Positions 27,414 to 39,830 of a DNA stretch of 64,000 nucleotides are shown here, in pieces (within the stretch, counting starts at the first letter, position 1; every line of letters begins with the position of its first letter). Made by a program: the position numbers and the translations under genes. The notes under the pieces were generated by a model. The model had not been told where the DNA came from. It did not search any database and saw only the letters and a list, made by a program, of their open reading frames with translations. Location of the stretch: positions 21,666,953 to 21,730,952 of the forward strand of contig CM067519.1 in the NCBI GenBank assembly GCA_034509495.1. The letters run 5' to 3'. This DNA comes from Acestrorhynchus altus. Lineage: Eukaryota; Chordata; Actinopteri; Characiformes; Acestrorhynchidae.

Positions 27414-27700
27414 GAAATCACTCTTCAGTTATCACTTTCTTCAGCATTCACACCCCCAATTCAGACCTGGCCCCCCAGCTGCCCCATGCCTCCTGGGCAT
27501 GAGCACAATTCCTCAGTACCATCTGATCGAATACCACGTTCCCCCCTCAAGTGAACACCTGGACCATTGAGGCATCTGCCTGGTGTGGACAGATACATGA
27601 TGGATGCAAATAAAAGTCCCTCTGTGAAACCATCTGCCTCTGGCTGATGTCCATGATTCGCTTCTCTTCTCCAACAGACTCTGCACATGATCCTCTACAC

Positions 27701-27845
27701 CAGGGGTGCCCAATCCTGTTCCTGGAGATCAACCACCCGAAGAGCTCCAACATTCAGAAGCCTCTGATGGTTCAGGCTTCATTACCTGGATAAGGTGGAT
27801 TGGAGCAGGGTGGTAGAAGTCCAGGACCTGGAGTGGGCACCCCTG
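27701..27845. mobile_element. hAT-like MITE with 8-bp target duplication
   Basis: The termini CAGGGGTGCCCAATCC and GTGGGCACCCCTG are inverted repeats. The element is flanked by CTCTACAC on the left (27693-27700) and CTCTACAT on the right (27846-27853), 7 of 8 identical. An 8-bp duplication is the hallmark of the hAT superfamily. It is 145 bp long, has no transposase and so is non-autonomous. Confidence 0.75.
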
Positions 27846-28369
27846 CTCTACATCCTTAAATCACACATTACAGTGGTTTTACAGCTTTTTAGAAAATGAT
27901 CCGATGCACAGTTTATATTAAGAAAAACGTTGGAGGAAGAGTGAAGGAACTACGTATAGACATGAAGAACATAGATAAGATTTTTTTTTGTTAATGTAAA
28001 CACAAATTTCACATTAAGTGGAACACAGCTTGTGGTAACAGTGTTCATCTATGAATGCTCTAATTAACTGCAAATAAAAACATTAAAACAATAACATGCA
28101 GCCCATTTTAGCCACTCCTCATTTTGTTGCATCAAAAAATCTAAAACCTGCAAAGCATTGCATCATAGAATTTCTAAAAATGGTCCATTATCACACCCCT
28201 AAGAAAATCAAATCTAGCACAATTATTGTAGTCTGGTGCATTTCTAACCATGATGTGCACAGTGATGCTGCAGTTGCATGGTGCTGGAGCATATTTAGCA
28301 GGTCAGCCAGCATGGTTACAGAAACAGCATTGGGATTGACCTACAATCCAGGCAGAATCAGTCAATTTT

Positions 28370-28625
28370 TGGTTTATTTTACCCAGTTTTCCATCCCAAT
28401 TTTGAAGTGCCAATGCACCCTGTTAGAACTCTAACAATGCTCTCCATACTAGGTGGGTGAAGACAATACTTCCACATGTTTCCTCCAATACAGGTGAAGC
28501 CAGTCAATGCCTGTTTACAAACTGCTACCATTGCATCACTGCTGGGCAGCAAACACGCTAGGAGGAAATGCTTTTTTCAACGGATTGGGTGCAGGCTTTT
28601 TGATCCACAATCCAGTTCCGATCCA
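28370..28625 (-). repeat. SINE family B, reverse, partial
   Basis: TTCCATCCCAATTTTGAAGT and CATTGCATCACTGCTGGGCA match the copy at 56930-57125. The tRNA-like head is lost. Confidence 0.6.
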
Positions 28626-30639
28626 TACCATACATCCATGCCTTCTCAGAAGGTAACAGATCAGGAACTATGTTTGCAGTGGAGATACCAGAGTATGTTT
28701 TACTATACACACAAAAAGGGAACACAAAGTGTTCAGTATCAGCCTAGAGTCAGCAATGGGGTACTTGGATCAGATCAGGGGGAAAAAAAAGAACTTGATC
28801 AGGACATGCCTGATCTCAATACTAGTTGGATGTCGTTGGAGCAAGAGGTACAGCATTTAATTTGTTAAAACATTACTCTCCTCCATCCACTGGTGCATAA
28901 TGAAGTAATTGGGAGTTGGATAATGACTTAACTGATGACTTAACGGACGCACTGAATATAATCTGGCATTTGGCCACAGTGTTGATCAGGTTGCCTTCAA
29001 TACTGAAAACCGTTCAAACACACTATCCAAGCAGGTCAATTTAGAGGTGTTGCTGACACCACAGCTCAGATACCAAGGCAGAGAGAGCAGGAAGGTTTCA
29101 AGAACTCTCTCACACACAAGGTAGCTTCAAGAGCTCGACATAGGAATGCTAGTTTTTCATGAAAATGCGAAGTTGTCTCAAAATCACGGGGGCTCAACTC
29201 CAAAGCCTCTTGAGATTTCTCATTATGGGGCAGCGATTTTTCCCAGCCGTTGTGTACATTTGTGTTCCAGCTGAAGTGAAGCGAGGAATGCAACTGCATA
29301 CAAACCAACCACTCATCGCTATACTTTGTCATTTCTTTCTAGAGATAAGCCTTAAACAATTTAGCAGCAGAAACTCAAGGGTCAGAGAAATCACAAATCA
29401 TTGGGAGTATCTGAGTGAGCGAACACTGGCGTCCGTTTCCATATTACTAATATTATTAACCAGCTGACTGCTGCCAAAAATGTCTTGTGAAGCCTATCTT
29501 CACATCAAAGTCATCGATCAAGCGCCGTCACTTCCCTTTCATGTGCTTAACTATCTGGGTCAAATGGACATTTCTTCCTTGTCCAACCTTTTTGAAGTCG
29601 GCCGGGTCCTGAATTCTTCCTTTCATCCTCATTTGCAAGTTACACCCAGAAAGCACTCTTTCAGCACACCATTCTTTATCATTTGCCTTGCTGTGGAAAA
29701 GATTATGGACTCCTCCACACACACATGCACACACACATACGTTACACCCACATTTCATAGCATCTTACAAGGCATTGGATTAAAGACAAACTTTTTTAAA
29801 AAAAAAAAGAGTCTGAAAATACACCATACGCTAAATAATTGGTTGTTTCCTCTGCAGAACACCTTTCATGGTATTTATGGACATGCACAACTGGTTTTCT
29901 GGCCCAATTTTGCCCAGCAGGATGTTTACTGTTATACTTGAAGCAAACGGAGTATCTTTGTAATTAGTTCTATAGGCCACACAGAGATGTATACGAATAA
30001 ACAAGCATAAAAATAAAGAAAACTCGCAACACACCCAAGCCCATTATCCAGAAATTCTACAGAATTCCAAATGTGTTGCTTAACAGCCCTGAAGAAACCC
30101 CAAAAAGAGGTCAGGTCACAGTTCTAAGCTGAAGAGATGGCGTTTGAAGCCAGGCAGCCATCACGCCAAATATTTCTCCATCATTAACAGAGAAAATGAG
30201 GCCAAAAAATGATGCTCGAGTTTGAAAGCAAATGTGATTTTCTGTTCTGATTTCTTGCTGAAGTATTGGAATAATAATCATTATAAATTATGTTGGATCC
30301 AAGTCGAGTTTCCATTTTCAACCACAAATGAATAAATCCGAGTGAGAGGCATTACTGTAATCCAGTTCTTACCAAGAAACATAACCCATTACAAACTCAA
30401 AGGATACAGTGAAATGTCCTGAGATGCATGGATTTGGAAGAGCTACAAGTTTTCCTCAGGAATACATCACAACATTCAGGGCCAACGGTACAGAAAAAAC
30501 AAGTTGAAGAAACATAAAACAAAAGCTATCTATCAATACAAACTCTATTTTCTTGTATTTCTTTTATTAAATGTTATTAACGTACCAAAATCTTCTACGT
30601 TGAATTAAACTATTTGTTTTCATTACTAGGCTTTAAGAC

Positions 30640-31010
30640 TGATATGCAATATGTCCAAAGTCCAAGGACTCCCCTTGTAATGAATGCACTTGGCTACTTT
30701 GCTGACACAAATGTAGAAATGAACACACAACTTATCTAGTCCCTGTAAAACAGTATTACCAATAGAATATGACTCTCTGGAGCAGATAAATATGAACCTA
30801 TTGGCACCATTCCCAATGCCAGGCGTGGACTGGAAAGGAATAAAGCCCTCCAGAATTTACCTGTAGAGCAGTGGAACAGTGTTCTCTGAAACAATACTTC
30901 TGGGACAGGTTGGGCATGAGGTGGTGAACATCCAACATCCTGACCTCACCTGTTGGTAAATATAATCAAATCCTCACAGCAATACCCTAGAATCTAATAA
31001 AAGACTTCTC
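30640..31010 (+). mobile_element. DNA-transposon relic, family C
   Basis: It starts with a decayed TATGTCCAAA terminus and contains ATGCCAGGCGTGGACTGGAA and GAACAGTGTTCTCTGAAACA. Relatives are at 39535-39830, 40025-40205, 46190-46375, 49545-49680 and 54740-55095. The intact family ends in a TATGTCCAAA(C/T)(A/G)TTTGTGGACA motif. Tc1/mariner origin is likely but not proven here. Confidence 0.6.
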
Positions 31011-31129
31011 TGTGCAGACAGTACATAAACTGGGTATGTAAATGAGTTCTGATGGGATTGGCTGCCCTGTTTGTGACTCTTTTGAGAAGTTCAAAAGTTT
31101 GAAAAGTGAGTGAGGTCTGAGAGGGCTTG

Positions 31130-31230
31130 TTAATGAGCTTATTAGTGGAATCAGGTGTGTTGTAATCAGGGAATGCACTAAAATATGCATGGTAGGTGTG
31201 CCTCCAGGACCCGGGTTGAGAAACACTGCC
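31130..31230 (-). mobile_element. Half of a hAT-like foldback element
   Basis: AATGAGCTTATTAGTGGAAT and GTGCCTCCAGGACC then GGGTTGAGAAACACTG match the right half of 13088-13253. Confidence 0.6.
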
Positions 31231-31386
31231 ATAAAGAATCAAGTTTTTAATCGAGATGTGCGAGTTCTTATATGGCTTTGCACAAAGAACCGTTTGAAGC
31301 ACCTTTAAGAAGTTTTCTGGCTGATATACATATTAAAATGTGCTGCTTTTGTAAAAACATCAGATGCAACAATAACACAACAATGC

Positions 31387-31443
31387 CAGATATCTCAGAG
31401 CTGCAGAGATTCCTGCGATAGTCCATCCCGTGCAGTTTGAATA
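31387..31443 (-). pseudogene. Fragment of Tc1/mariner-like transposase
   Basis: The reverse strand carries ENIQTARDGLSQES and then a stop, matching the C-terminal segment of the larger relic at 42845-43190. It is a short dead fragment. Confidence 0.5.
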
Positions 31444-32504
31444 TTCTCACTTCCAGGGATGGAGGCAAGATTTCTCACAGAAGGTAACACCATTATACAC
31501 CACATATTCACAACTCATTTAAGCATATTGTGCTCCTCTGCTGATGCTGAAAAACCCACAAGATCAGCTAGACACAGTCCAAGAGACCATCAATCTTCCA
31601 CAGCCAGTCTCTACAGGACACGTTGTTTGCACTATCTCGGTATAAATGAAAGCTCATTAGTCTTCATCCAGACTATGTGTTACAGAAGATCAGGAAGTGC
31701 CAGTATGTGTCTGTGGAAATATGTCTGGCTCATGTTAGAGAATCTTCGCCTTGTGCCTGTCAGAGGACCATTACAGCTGGACTGATGTGGGTCATTCCTT
31801 CTGTCTTCACATTCATCACGCGCTCAGTGTTAAAAACAAGATAACCTCTCAACTCCCCCCATCTCCATCACAGCATTTCTCAAGCATGGTATACACTCCA
31901 GTGCTGACATCTGTTGCCATCACAGTGTTCCCACACACATTGCCTGTACATTAGCACTCCACCATTTAAGCTCACAGCCTTCCGAATACGTTTCATTCCA
32001 TTTGAACAACATCCAATCGGAAACAAGTTTCCTCTGTCCCATTTTAACAGATACAAGAGGAAATCTTATATTATAAGGAATTGTTATCGACACACTCAGT
32101 GTTACAGGATTACTCTTTGTCCACTTGTGGTCATTTCCACAACTAAAAAATTCACTTAAGCTAAGTTCATGAGGTTCTTGTCATCTAAAACACAAATCTT
32201 GAAGACATAAAGGAAAATAAACAGTCATTTAGAGTGGTTTGATGATTAATTGATGAAAGTAAACGGTGCTTTTGTAGAGAGGCATGTTGACTGGAGATAG
32301 AAACCTTGGGTCACACTGGATGCAACTTAAGTATATCGATTTTATTTATGGTTTTTAAAAGTTGAGTTGTAAATTTTTGCTTCAGAGACCATTTTGCATT
32401 AAAATGCATTATGTTAGGTCTAAACCTGACATCGTGAAAAATAAAATCATCATGAAAACAATGTCTCAGACATTACCATTTCTAGCAATGACTTTGTGAC
32501 GTAT

Positions 32505-32915
32505 CCTGGAAGTGGCTCAGACACAGCAGTGTTGCTGGAGTATTTAAACACTGTGCCCACACACTGCTGATGTAAATTCAGACACAAAAGCTGGCTAGAT
32601 ATTTCTGGAGTTCAGACTCCAGCAGCACTGCTGTGTCAGATCCAGTTGTACTAGTGCAACTCACACTAACATACTGTACCACCACTGTGTCCATATCACA
32701 GCAGTGCTGGGAATGGCCCACCACCCACCACCCACTCTGTGGTGGTCCTGTAGGGTCCTGACCATTGAAGATCAGGGTGCATGGAGGCTAGCAACGTATG
32801 CAGAGAAACAGATGGACTACAGTCTGTAATTATAGAATAACATATTCCAAAATGACAGATGAGCATGGTCAGATGAGCTGATAAAATGGACAGTAAACAA
32901 GGATGATGTCATAAT
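32505..32915. mobile_element. Second copy of the CAGCAG palindromic repeat
   Basis: It shares CAGACACAGCAGTGTTGCTG, CCAGCAGCACTGCTGTGTCA and CACAGCAGTGCTGGGAATGG with 23700-24240, and continues into a TGGTGGTCCTGTAGGGTCC tail. Confidence 0.65.
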
Positions 32916-33537
32916 GTTAACCACCTCAAAACCCCTAGCTTTGTTTCAGATCGCCAGGCAACACTGTTATCATAACAAGCGAACATTTTCCCAGTTCTCA
33001 TCAGGAGTACAGATTATTCAAATTATAAAGCCAGTTTCTAGTTTATGATTCATTTCTAAGCACAAATCTCCTCCCTTCCAAATCGGAGAGGCCTGCAACA
33101 TGTAACTATCTAATCCGGCATGATTTAACATCGGACTGAACATTCTCAGTCAGAAAACACATCCCAAAGCCATAAAAGCCTTTGGGTTGGCTGAGAAGAC
33201 TCTTGATGGAGGCATAATGTAAAGTTTGAGAGGTTTTATAAGGGGAGGAAAAAACTCCACTAAAAAAATACTAAAATATGCTCACTGTTGATTCAGGTTG
33301 ATCCCTGGCTCCGCTCACTTCTGAAGGCTTTCGGGAGTTTATTCGTGGGCTGGCGTTGGGTGGCCTTTGGAAAAATGTCACTTTATGGGTTTAACATGGA
33401 GTCTGGATGAATTGGGGTCCTTAAACTGTCAGAGGGAATCTTAAAGACCTGGAGTCAGCAGAAATTCTACAGACTTAAGTCATCCAGCAACAGACCATGC
33501 AGGACAAAAAAAAAAACAGAAGAGAGCTAAGGAGTGG

Positions 33538-33562
33538 AAAAAAAAAAAAAAAAAAAAAAAAA
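33538..33562. repeat. Poly(A) tract
   Basis: Twenty-five A residues. Confidence 0.9.
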
Positions 33563-36500
33563 CTCAAAAGCTACACTAGAACATGTTTGGCACACTCCTT
33601 CCCAGCTGTCAGTCACTCAGTTAAATATATGCCTGATATAAAATGTGAGGTGTCTTAAACACAAGTGATGGACACAAATGTGTATAGAGTGAGAAGGGAG
33701 GACTGGACATTGGTGGAGAATCAAGTTCTGCTGAGAAGTTCCAGGAGAGTTCTTTTCTCTTGAAGTAAAATATATGTTGGTTCATTCATCGCAATCAAGA
33801 CTATGCAAGCAAAGGCAAACCTTAAACAATGTCCTCAGCACTATTTTGAGGCCCCGGTTCTTTCCCTAGGCAACAGAGCGGTCTCTGGTTCATTTCGTTT
33901 CCTTTGCCTCATCTTTTCATTAAGGTTTCCTTTAGCGCTCTTCACATGTGGCAGATCATCCAATGACGTGGTGCTGAGATCTCATTTCCACCAGGGACCT
34001 CAACATGGTGCAGGTCGTTTCTTCCCCAACCTCAGGTATGGTTTAGAGACACCCTCATTGCCAGCCTTGGTGCACCGACGCTGCAAAGTTGCCTTGTTTT
34101 GATTAGAGATTCTTTGGGTCGGTCCCAGAGCTTAATAACGTTAGAAAAACAGATTTCCATTTCATACACAACCGCTGACCACAACCCTCTTAACTACAGT
34201 CGTCTGAAGGTCCACTGCTTGCAAATCAAGGCATGCCTTTCTTCATCCAGACATCTCTTTCCACATTCAGCTTTAGGATCTTTATTAGCACCATAACCCG
34301 TAGTGGTCAATGGACGCTACTGTAAGAATCCAGGCAGGCACCGTTACACTCGTTACACACAAGATCCAGGAATTTCTGGTTGATTTGAGTAGAATCAATT
34401 AAATGTGGTTGTAGGAGGAGAAGGAACTTTGAGAATTGGAGTTCTGGCAGCTTCTTCAGTATGGCAGAAGGATGAAAGCACTACTCAAAAATTGGTTTAT
34501 TTTTTTCGGGTGTGAATTTAAAAACATTTTCATAACAGTTTTGCTCAAAAGATAATTTATTATACTTTTTTTTATTATCAATACCCCAACCCCTTCTCAA
34601 AGTTTAGGGTATCATTTTATTTATGTGTAGCCCTTTACTATGTCAATTTTTTTTTAAACAAAATACATATATTAAGCTGAGATGCGAGACTCCACGGTGC
34701 TCTGGATGATCTATATAATCATAATTGAATCAAATCATTGTGAACAGAAGCGCATAATGTGATAGTCTAACATTTTTGGGTTAAATTACATTGTTCCAAT
34801 TTGTGAGCCTATATCTGTCGGCCGATTTGTTAAGGCTGGCATGCCACCGACTGTTAATCTGGGTGGTCCAAGAATGGATCAGGATCAAAGATCATGGATA
34901 CAAGATCTAATTAGTTTTTAATCTTCTTAAGTCTGCACAGAGACTTTTATATTAGAAAATAAACTGAGACAAATATCACAAACTTACAGAAACACAATAA
35001 CGACTGGGACACCCATTTTTATTTTATTTAAAAAGGCCTGAAAATTATTTGCGCAATTAATTTATAAGTAAGTTTAACAAAAGTAATAAATGAAGGAAAA
35101 TAAGTCAACTGGTTTGTTGGTGGAAAACGAGAAATGAAAAGTGGCATTTTGTCCAATATTCTGATTAACCATGATGGTCTGTCCAGAAAATGGCAAGCAA
35201 AATGCCAGCGCACCTGCTTTTCCATTAGTGGACTTCTTGCTATCAAGGATTGTGATAAACTTTTCTGAGCTTTCATTAATAAATAGTATACATTGTCCTG
35301 TTTGCCTGGATGCACTGCTACAATTTTTGCAGGAAATCCAATAAAACCATTAAACATTACTGTACAATTAGAGCCTTGATAGCAGGTTTTACATTACTTC
35401 TAGTTCAGTTGGCTGACTGTCACCAGCTTGCAATTACTTTTAATCAGAGAACAAAGACATATTCAATGCCCATCCTGCCCCATTCATGGGCGGCTCTGAA
35501 AACACTTTGATATGAAATCCTATAATGATGTTATACCTCCATGCAAACATCATATCATTTCGTATCATACAGGCAGCCAGACATCCTTAACACACATTGC
35601 ACAATGAGGGCCATTCCCATGGATAAATGACTCTATGCAATGTCTTAAAAGGATCAACTGCCCTTTCCATGCATTTCTGCTGCAAAGCCTCGGCTGTGCC
35701 CCAGGGCATCCGGCACTTTGAAGATTTCCCCCATGCCCTGGTTAACACTGGATTAACAGAGTGAACTCTGGCTAACTCTTCAACCATGTCCACTTCTTAA
35801 ATGTCCGCCTCAGTTCACAGCTCAGATTGAGCAACAAGGCTATGGATGGGAGGGGGGGGGGGCACAATCTCAAAAGGTGGGGCACAACCACCGCCTTTCT
35901 TCTTTGTTCCATCATTCCAAAGGCCGTGTGACAACCTACTCCTTCATAAATCAGCCCAAAGTGGTCCTCATTGTTGGTCATGCCTTGGGCCAGCCAGGAC
36001 CTGTTTTTCTGCAGCAGTGTGGGGTAGTGGACAGAGGGGTTTTCATAGGTACAGTAAATAAGCCCAGATGTGCTCCTTCCAGACCCCAACAGACCTTTTA
36101 TTAAACTCCTAAACTAATTTGATTTGTTACGTTTAGCAAGGAGGGCTCATTCGGAAGTGAGCTCCGCAATGGGAAACACAACATCAATCACACTGACTAG
36201 CTGTTATTGTTAAAATTGGCTTTGCCGAATTAGCGTTCGCCACGTTGGGAAATTGAAATGTCATGGTTGTGCACTCCCAATGTCACGTTCACGCATACAA
36301 CCACTGTTTTATTACAGCAAGACATAATCTGAGCAAGCCTTCATTTCATGGATGAAGATATCAGAATATCTGAGGATAATTGGTTTAAAAAGCATCAGAG
36401 AGATGTTCGATGCAGCTGACGTGTAAAACTGGTTTTAAGGTATTTATTGAACTGCAGAAGAGCAGCATGTTTAGGGACACTGGACTACTACCTAAAATAT

Positions 36501-36951
36501 CTGCAATTTATAAAATACGACTGCCTTTACAAATGGATATGGCATATTTTTGCAGTGTAAATCTAGCTGCCTAAATATTAGATAAGATGGGGAATAATAA
36601 ATTAACTTGGCCCGACCTTGTGACTAATCTAAAACTGCTTGCATACTAATGTCAACGTGTGTGTGTGTGTAATTCAAGGAAGTAGTTTGAGCATTTTTAA
36701 GGTTAATCTTGAGTAAAGAGCTACACTTGAAAATAACTAGGAATGCACCGTATATTCAGCCAAAAATGGTAAAAAAAAAATGATTTCAGTGAATAAGTGA
36801 AAACATCTAAATAATTTATACCAAACAGTGACATTTTTTGATGACACAAACAAATTGCAATCAGCCCTGTTTATTAATGCTGCAAACACGTTTGCTGGGT
36901 GTCAAAGAATGAGACAAGAATGTATATTTGCAAAAAAAAATAAAAAAATAA
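33563..36951. other. Gene-free stretch with candidate non-coding elements
   Basis: No exon recognised. Segments 33880-34100 and 35580-35830 are unique, of balanced composition and without repeats, so they are possible enhancers of ror2. A G9 run lies near 35855. Confidence 0.35.
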
Positions 36952-36979
36952 AATAATAATAATAATAATAATAATAATC
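36952..36979. repeat. (ATA)n microsatellite
   Basis: About nine AAT units inside a longer A-rich run. Confidence 0.95.
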
Positions 36980-38243
36980 TTAGTCTATTTAATTTATGCA
37001 AAAATGAAAAGATAAATTTAAATAAAAAAAATAATGAACCTTTGAAAAACCATGATCAGTGATTGGCCAAACATTTTTGGGGCACGCCTACAAATAACAA
37101 GTACTTTTAAAACTATAAAATACGTAATAATAATTTCAGGAATCAGGTAACAGGTCACCCTATAAAAAATTAAGATACAAAGAAAATTGACAATTTTATA
37201 TTAAACTACAAATATCATAGAAATATCAATACCTACAATTCAATTCTACATTTATTAAATGTTTACAAATCTGTGTGGACAGATGTGTACAAGGAACAAC
37301 ACTGGACATTGTCATCGACCAGAAGAACTGCTGCACTTCGGTCACCTCTGTTAAATTTATTTGACATGAAAAGAACAAACCAGACCTCAAACTAGCAGAA
37401 AGAAAGGTATTCCATTAAAGGGGGAGGACTTCAAATGAAAAGAAGCATTCATTTTAAAAATACACCCCTCCTTTGACCAAAAGCCCCCTTTGTTTGGCTC
37501 TAAAACAATTGCCTGTGGGTTCAAGTCCTGCTATTAGCAAGGGAACCAATTAACATGTGAATGGGTCTGCTTGAATATCCCTACACCTTTCTGGCGGGGG
37601 GTGAGCAGTGGGCACCAAAAGAGCTCACCCTCCTGTGGTCAGCCACAAAGTCACCCCCCGTGGTCCTTTAACTCTAAGCAATGATCTGGCCGTGATCCAT
37701 TCATGCTGAGAAGTTCACACATGTAGCCTATTTATCTGTTGATGAAACCACTGAGAACCATGAAGGCACACAACAGCAGCTTAAGAGCGCGCCCACAGGC
37801 CAGTGTGGCAACATTGCAGGGGTTTTGTTTGGAGGATTAGTGTCAGACTGTGGACTTTGTTAACCAGGTGAGCCATTTCACTGCACTGTGCCAAAGCTTT
37901 CAGGTGCAAGACAAGCGCCAGCTCCTCAACTCCACGGGAGAGGGGTGATAAAAGGGTTAGGGGTGAATCTGTGCTCCCCACCTCTCCACCCCAAACACAC
38001 TTAAACCTCATACCAAATGGCAGTACCCAAGCTCCACACAGGAAACCTCTCCATGGGGAGGTAAGTGAATTAGTCCAACAAAGGGAGGAGATCACTTTCA
38101 AATACGCCTGATGTGATGAAAACTCCAGTGCTAATCCCCCAAGAACAGAAAGCTGGACTAATCTCTCCAGAACAGTCCAATTACCAGTACTGGCCAAAAA
38201 CAACTTGATCCTGGATTCATAACAATGCACACACACACACACA

Positions 38244-38641
38244 CTCTACACACCAATAATAACTCTATAAAGTAGTGGATCACTGGAATTTATAACTCTA
38301 CACACCAATAATAACTATATAAAGTAGTGAATCAGTGGGATTCATAACTTTAAACATCAATAACTCTAAAAAGTAGTGAATCAGTGGAATTCATAACTCT
38401 ACACACCAATAACTCTAAAAAGTGGTGAATCGATGTGATTCATAAATCTACACACCAATAATGACTCTATAAAGCAGTGAATCACTGGGATTCATAATTC
38501 TACACACCAGTAACTCTAAAAAGTAGTGAATCACTGGGATTCCTAACTCTACACACCAATAATAACTCTAAAAAGTAGTGAATCAGTGGCTCTATACACT
38601 AATAATGACTCTATAAAGCAGTGAATGACTGGGATTCTTCA
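38244..38641. repeat. Eight-copy tandem repeat, ~50-bp unit
   Basis: The unit begins CTCTACACACCAATAATAAC and continues with CTCTATAAAGTAGTGAATCA. Eight copies of 42-53 bp follow head to tail; the seventh is truncated. They differ by small deletions and substitutions. A short (CA)n run abuts the left edge, and the array ends 28 bp from the ror2 exon 1 splice donor. Confidence 0.9.
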
Positions 38642-39060
38642 TCCTCCCGTTGGTGGAGGTGGATCTTACCTGCGCAAAAGACGCACAAAGCCAGAAACAA
38701 AGTCTTGAAGTCATGAATGAAAACACGCGTAATCCTCACTACAGGCATCCTCGCAGACGCGCAGGCGGCGACGGTGGAAGTCTGGGGTAAAAACTATAGA
38801 CAGGGCATCCGAGATCCTCAGGTACTGTGTTCTCCTTCTGGAGGTGCTCTCAGTCTCAGGCGCGCAGTGCAGGACGCGCTGCTCATTACGCACGAGCTCC
38901 TCACTGATCCCGAAGTGTCCTGCTGCAACAGGCAACTGAGAGCAGCTCCGCCAGCTCATGACGTGGGATGGCTCTTTCCCCAGGGAGGGAAAGCAGGAGA
39001 GACAGTGGGCATTTCACAGGCTGAAGAAAAAGCGCCACCTAGAGGCGCTCAGGCACAGCA
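38640..39060 (-). promoter_or_regulatory. ror2: CpG-rich 5' region of ror2
   Basis: CpG-dense sequence (ACGCGT, GACGCGCAGGCGGCGACGG, GGCGCGC, GACGCGC) surrounds and precedes the start codon at 38748, while the flanks are AT-rich and CpG-poor. No TATA box was evident. The composition fits a CpG-island promoter and 5' UTR of a minus-strand gene. The transcription start cannot be placed from sequence alone. Confidence 0.6.
38670..38748 (-). CDS. ror2: First coding exon of a receptor, probably ROR2 (partial gene)
   Basis: The start codon at 38748 opens a 26-codon reading, with basic residues (VVRITR) before a hydrophobic core, TLFLALCVFCA, then a split Gly codon at a GGTAAGATCC donor (GT at 38669-38668). 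This is a signal peptide followed by a phase-1 intron, as expected for exon 1 of a secreted or membrane protein. Assignment to ror2 rests on position: in human, ROR2 lies just downstream of SPTLC1 on the same strand, and its first exon also encodes only the signal peptide. ROR2 is a Wnt5a-binding receptor tyrosine kinase-like protein acting in planar cell polarity and skeletal patterning. Ig, Frizzled, Kringle and kinase exons are not in the window. Any other signal-peptide gene would fit the sequence alone. Confidence 0.6.
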
Positions 39061-39460
39061 GCTGCCCAGTTAGAAAACTGGAAACACTGGGAAGCAATGT
39101 TCCACACTCACTATTTCCAATCAAAAGCATGCAGCTCCCTGTGTTTACCACTACAACCCATTTATCTGGTGACTTTTGTAGCTTTTCCACATTTTAGACA
39201 CATTGTAGGTTTTTATATAAATCTAAAATTCTATTCTACAATGTTTTCACACCTTGTTATGGATGAATTTGGGGGGAAATTGTTGTGATGTGAGTTTTAA
39301 AAGTTTAGGAATTTAACATTTAATTAAAGCTTAACTTTATTATTATCTTATGTAACAGACAACTATACTCTAATGTGCTTTTATTTATTATAAATCTGCA
39401 TAATTTATACTGTATATATATTTTTTTAATTCCACCACTCGACGAGTTAGAGTGTGGGCT

Positions 39461-39476
39461 GCTGGGATTTGTAGTT
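39461..39476 (-). promoter_or_regulatory. ZNF143/THAP11-type (SBS) motif
   Basis: The reverse strand reads AACTACAAATCCCAGC, continuing AGCCC. It closely matches the known ZNF143 site consensus ACTACAATTCCCAGCATGC. It lies about 710 bp upstream of the ror2 start codon. ZNF143 sites mark promoters and loop anchors, so a promoter-proximal role is plausible. Confidence 0.5.
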
Positions 39477-39534
39477 TCAGTGATGTTCAACCTGAAACAG
39501 GCTTAGAGGAGCACAAAAATGAACAGGGTACATA

Positions 39535-39830
39535 AAAAGTCTTTTCATGCAAACAGGTACTTTAAGATGCACCCAGGGCTGACACAGATGTCCAAATGCA
39601 CACACATCATCTCAAGTCCCTGTAGATAAGTACTGACTATATAATAGAATAGGTCACACTGTAGCAGGTATAAAAACAGAGGCCCTAAAATGATTGGATG
39701 GACCTCGGGTTTTATACCTGCTCCAGGTAAGGATAAGGAGGTGGGGATAAATGCAATCAAATCCTCAATGCAATGCTCCAAAATCCTTTACCGGACAATA
39801 GAAACAGTTATTTCTGGATAATATAGTGTC
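39535..39830 (+). mobile_element. DNA-transposon relic, family C
   Basis: TCCCTGTAGATAAGTACTGA, ATAATAGAATAGGTCACACT and AATGCAATGCTCCAAAATCC match the family C body. It is degraded with internal deletion. Confidence 0.55.

Larger units (their letters stand above)
1..38669 (-). other. ror2: Presumed 5' part of ror2 intron 1
   Basis: The stretch begins at the GT donor of the ror2 first exon and runs to the window edge. Open frames here are short, lack recognisable domains and mostly coincide with repeats. I found no exon for the Ig, Frizzled, Kringle or kinase parts of ROR2. ROR2 has a very large first intron in mammals, so this reading is reasonable. It depends on the identity of the exon at 38670-38748. 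A small unrecognised gene or lncRNA inside it cannot be excluded. Confidence 0.55.

Noticed and set aside
29480..29941. 153-codon plus-strand open frame
   Set aside because: Low-complexity (His/Thr from CA repeats, poly-Lys from poly-A), no domain, no acceptable exon structure.
37781..38242. 153-codon minus-strand open frame next to ror2 exon 1
   Set aside because: No domain, no fitting acceptor and it does not resemble the ROR2 Ig region expected in exon 2.
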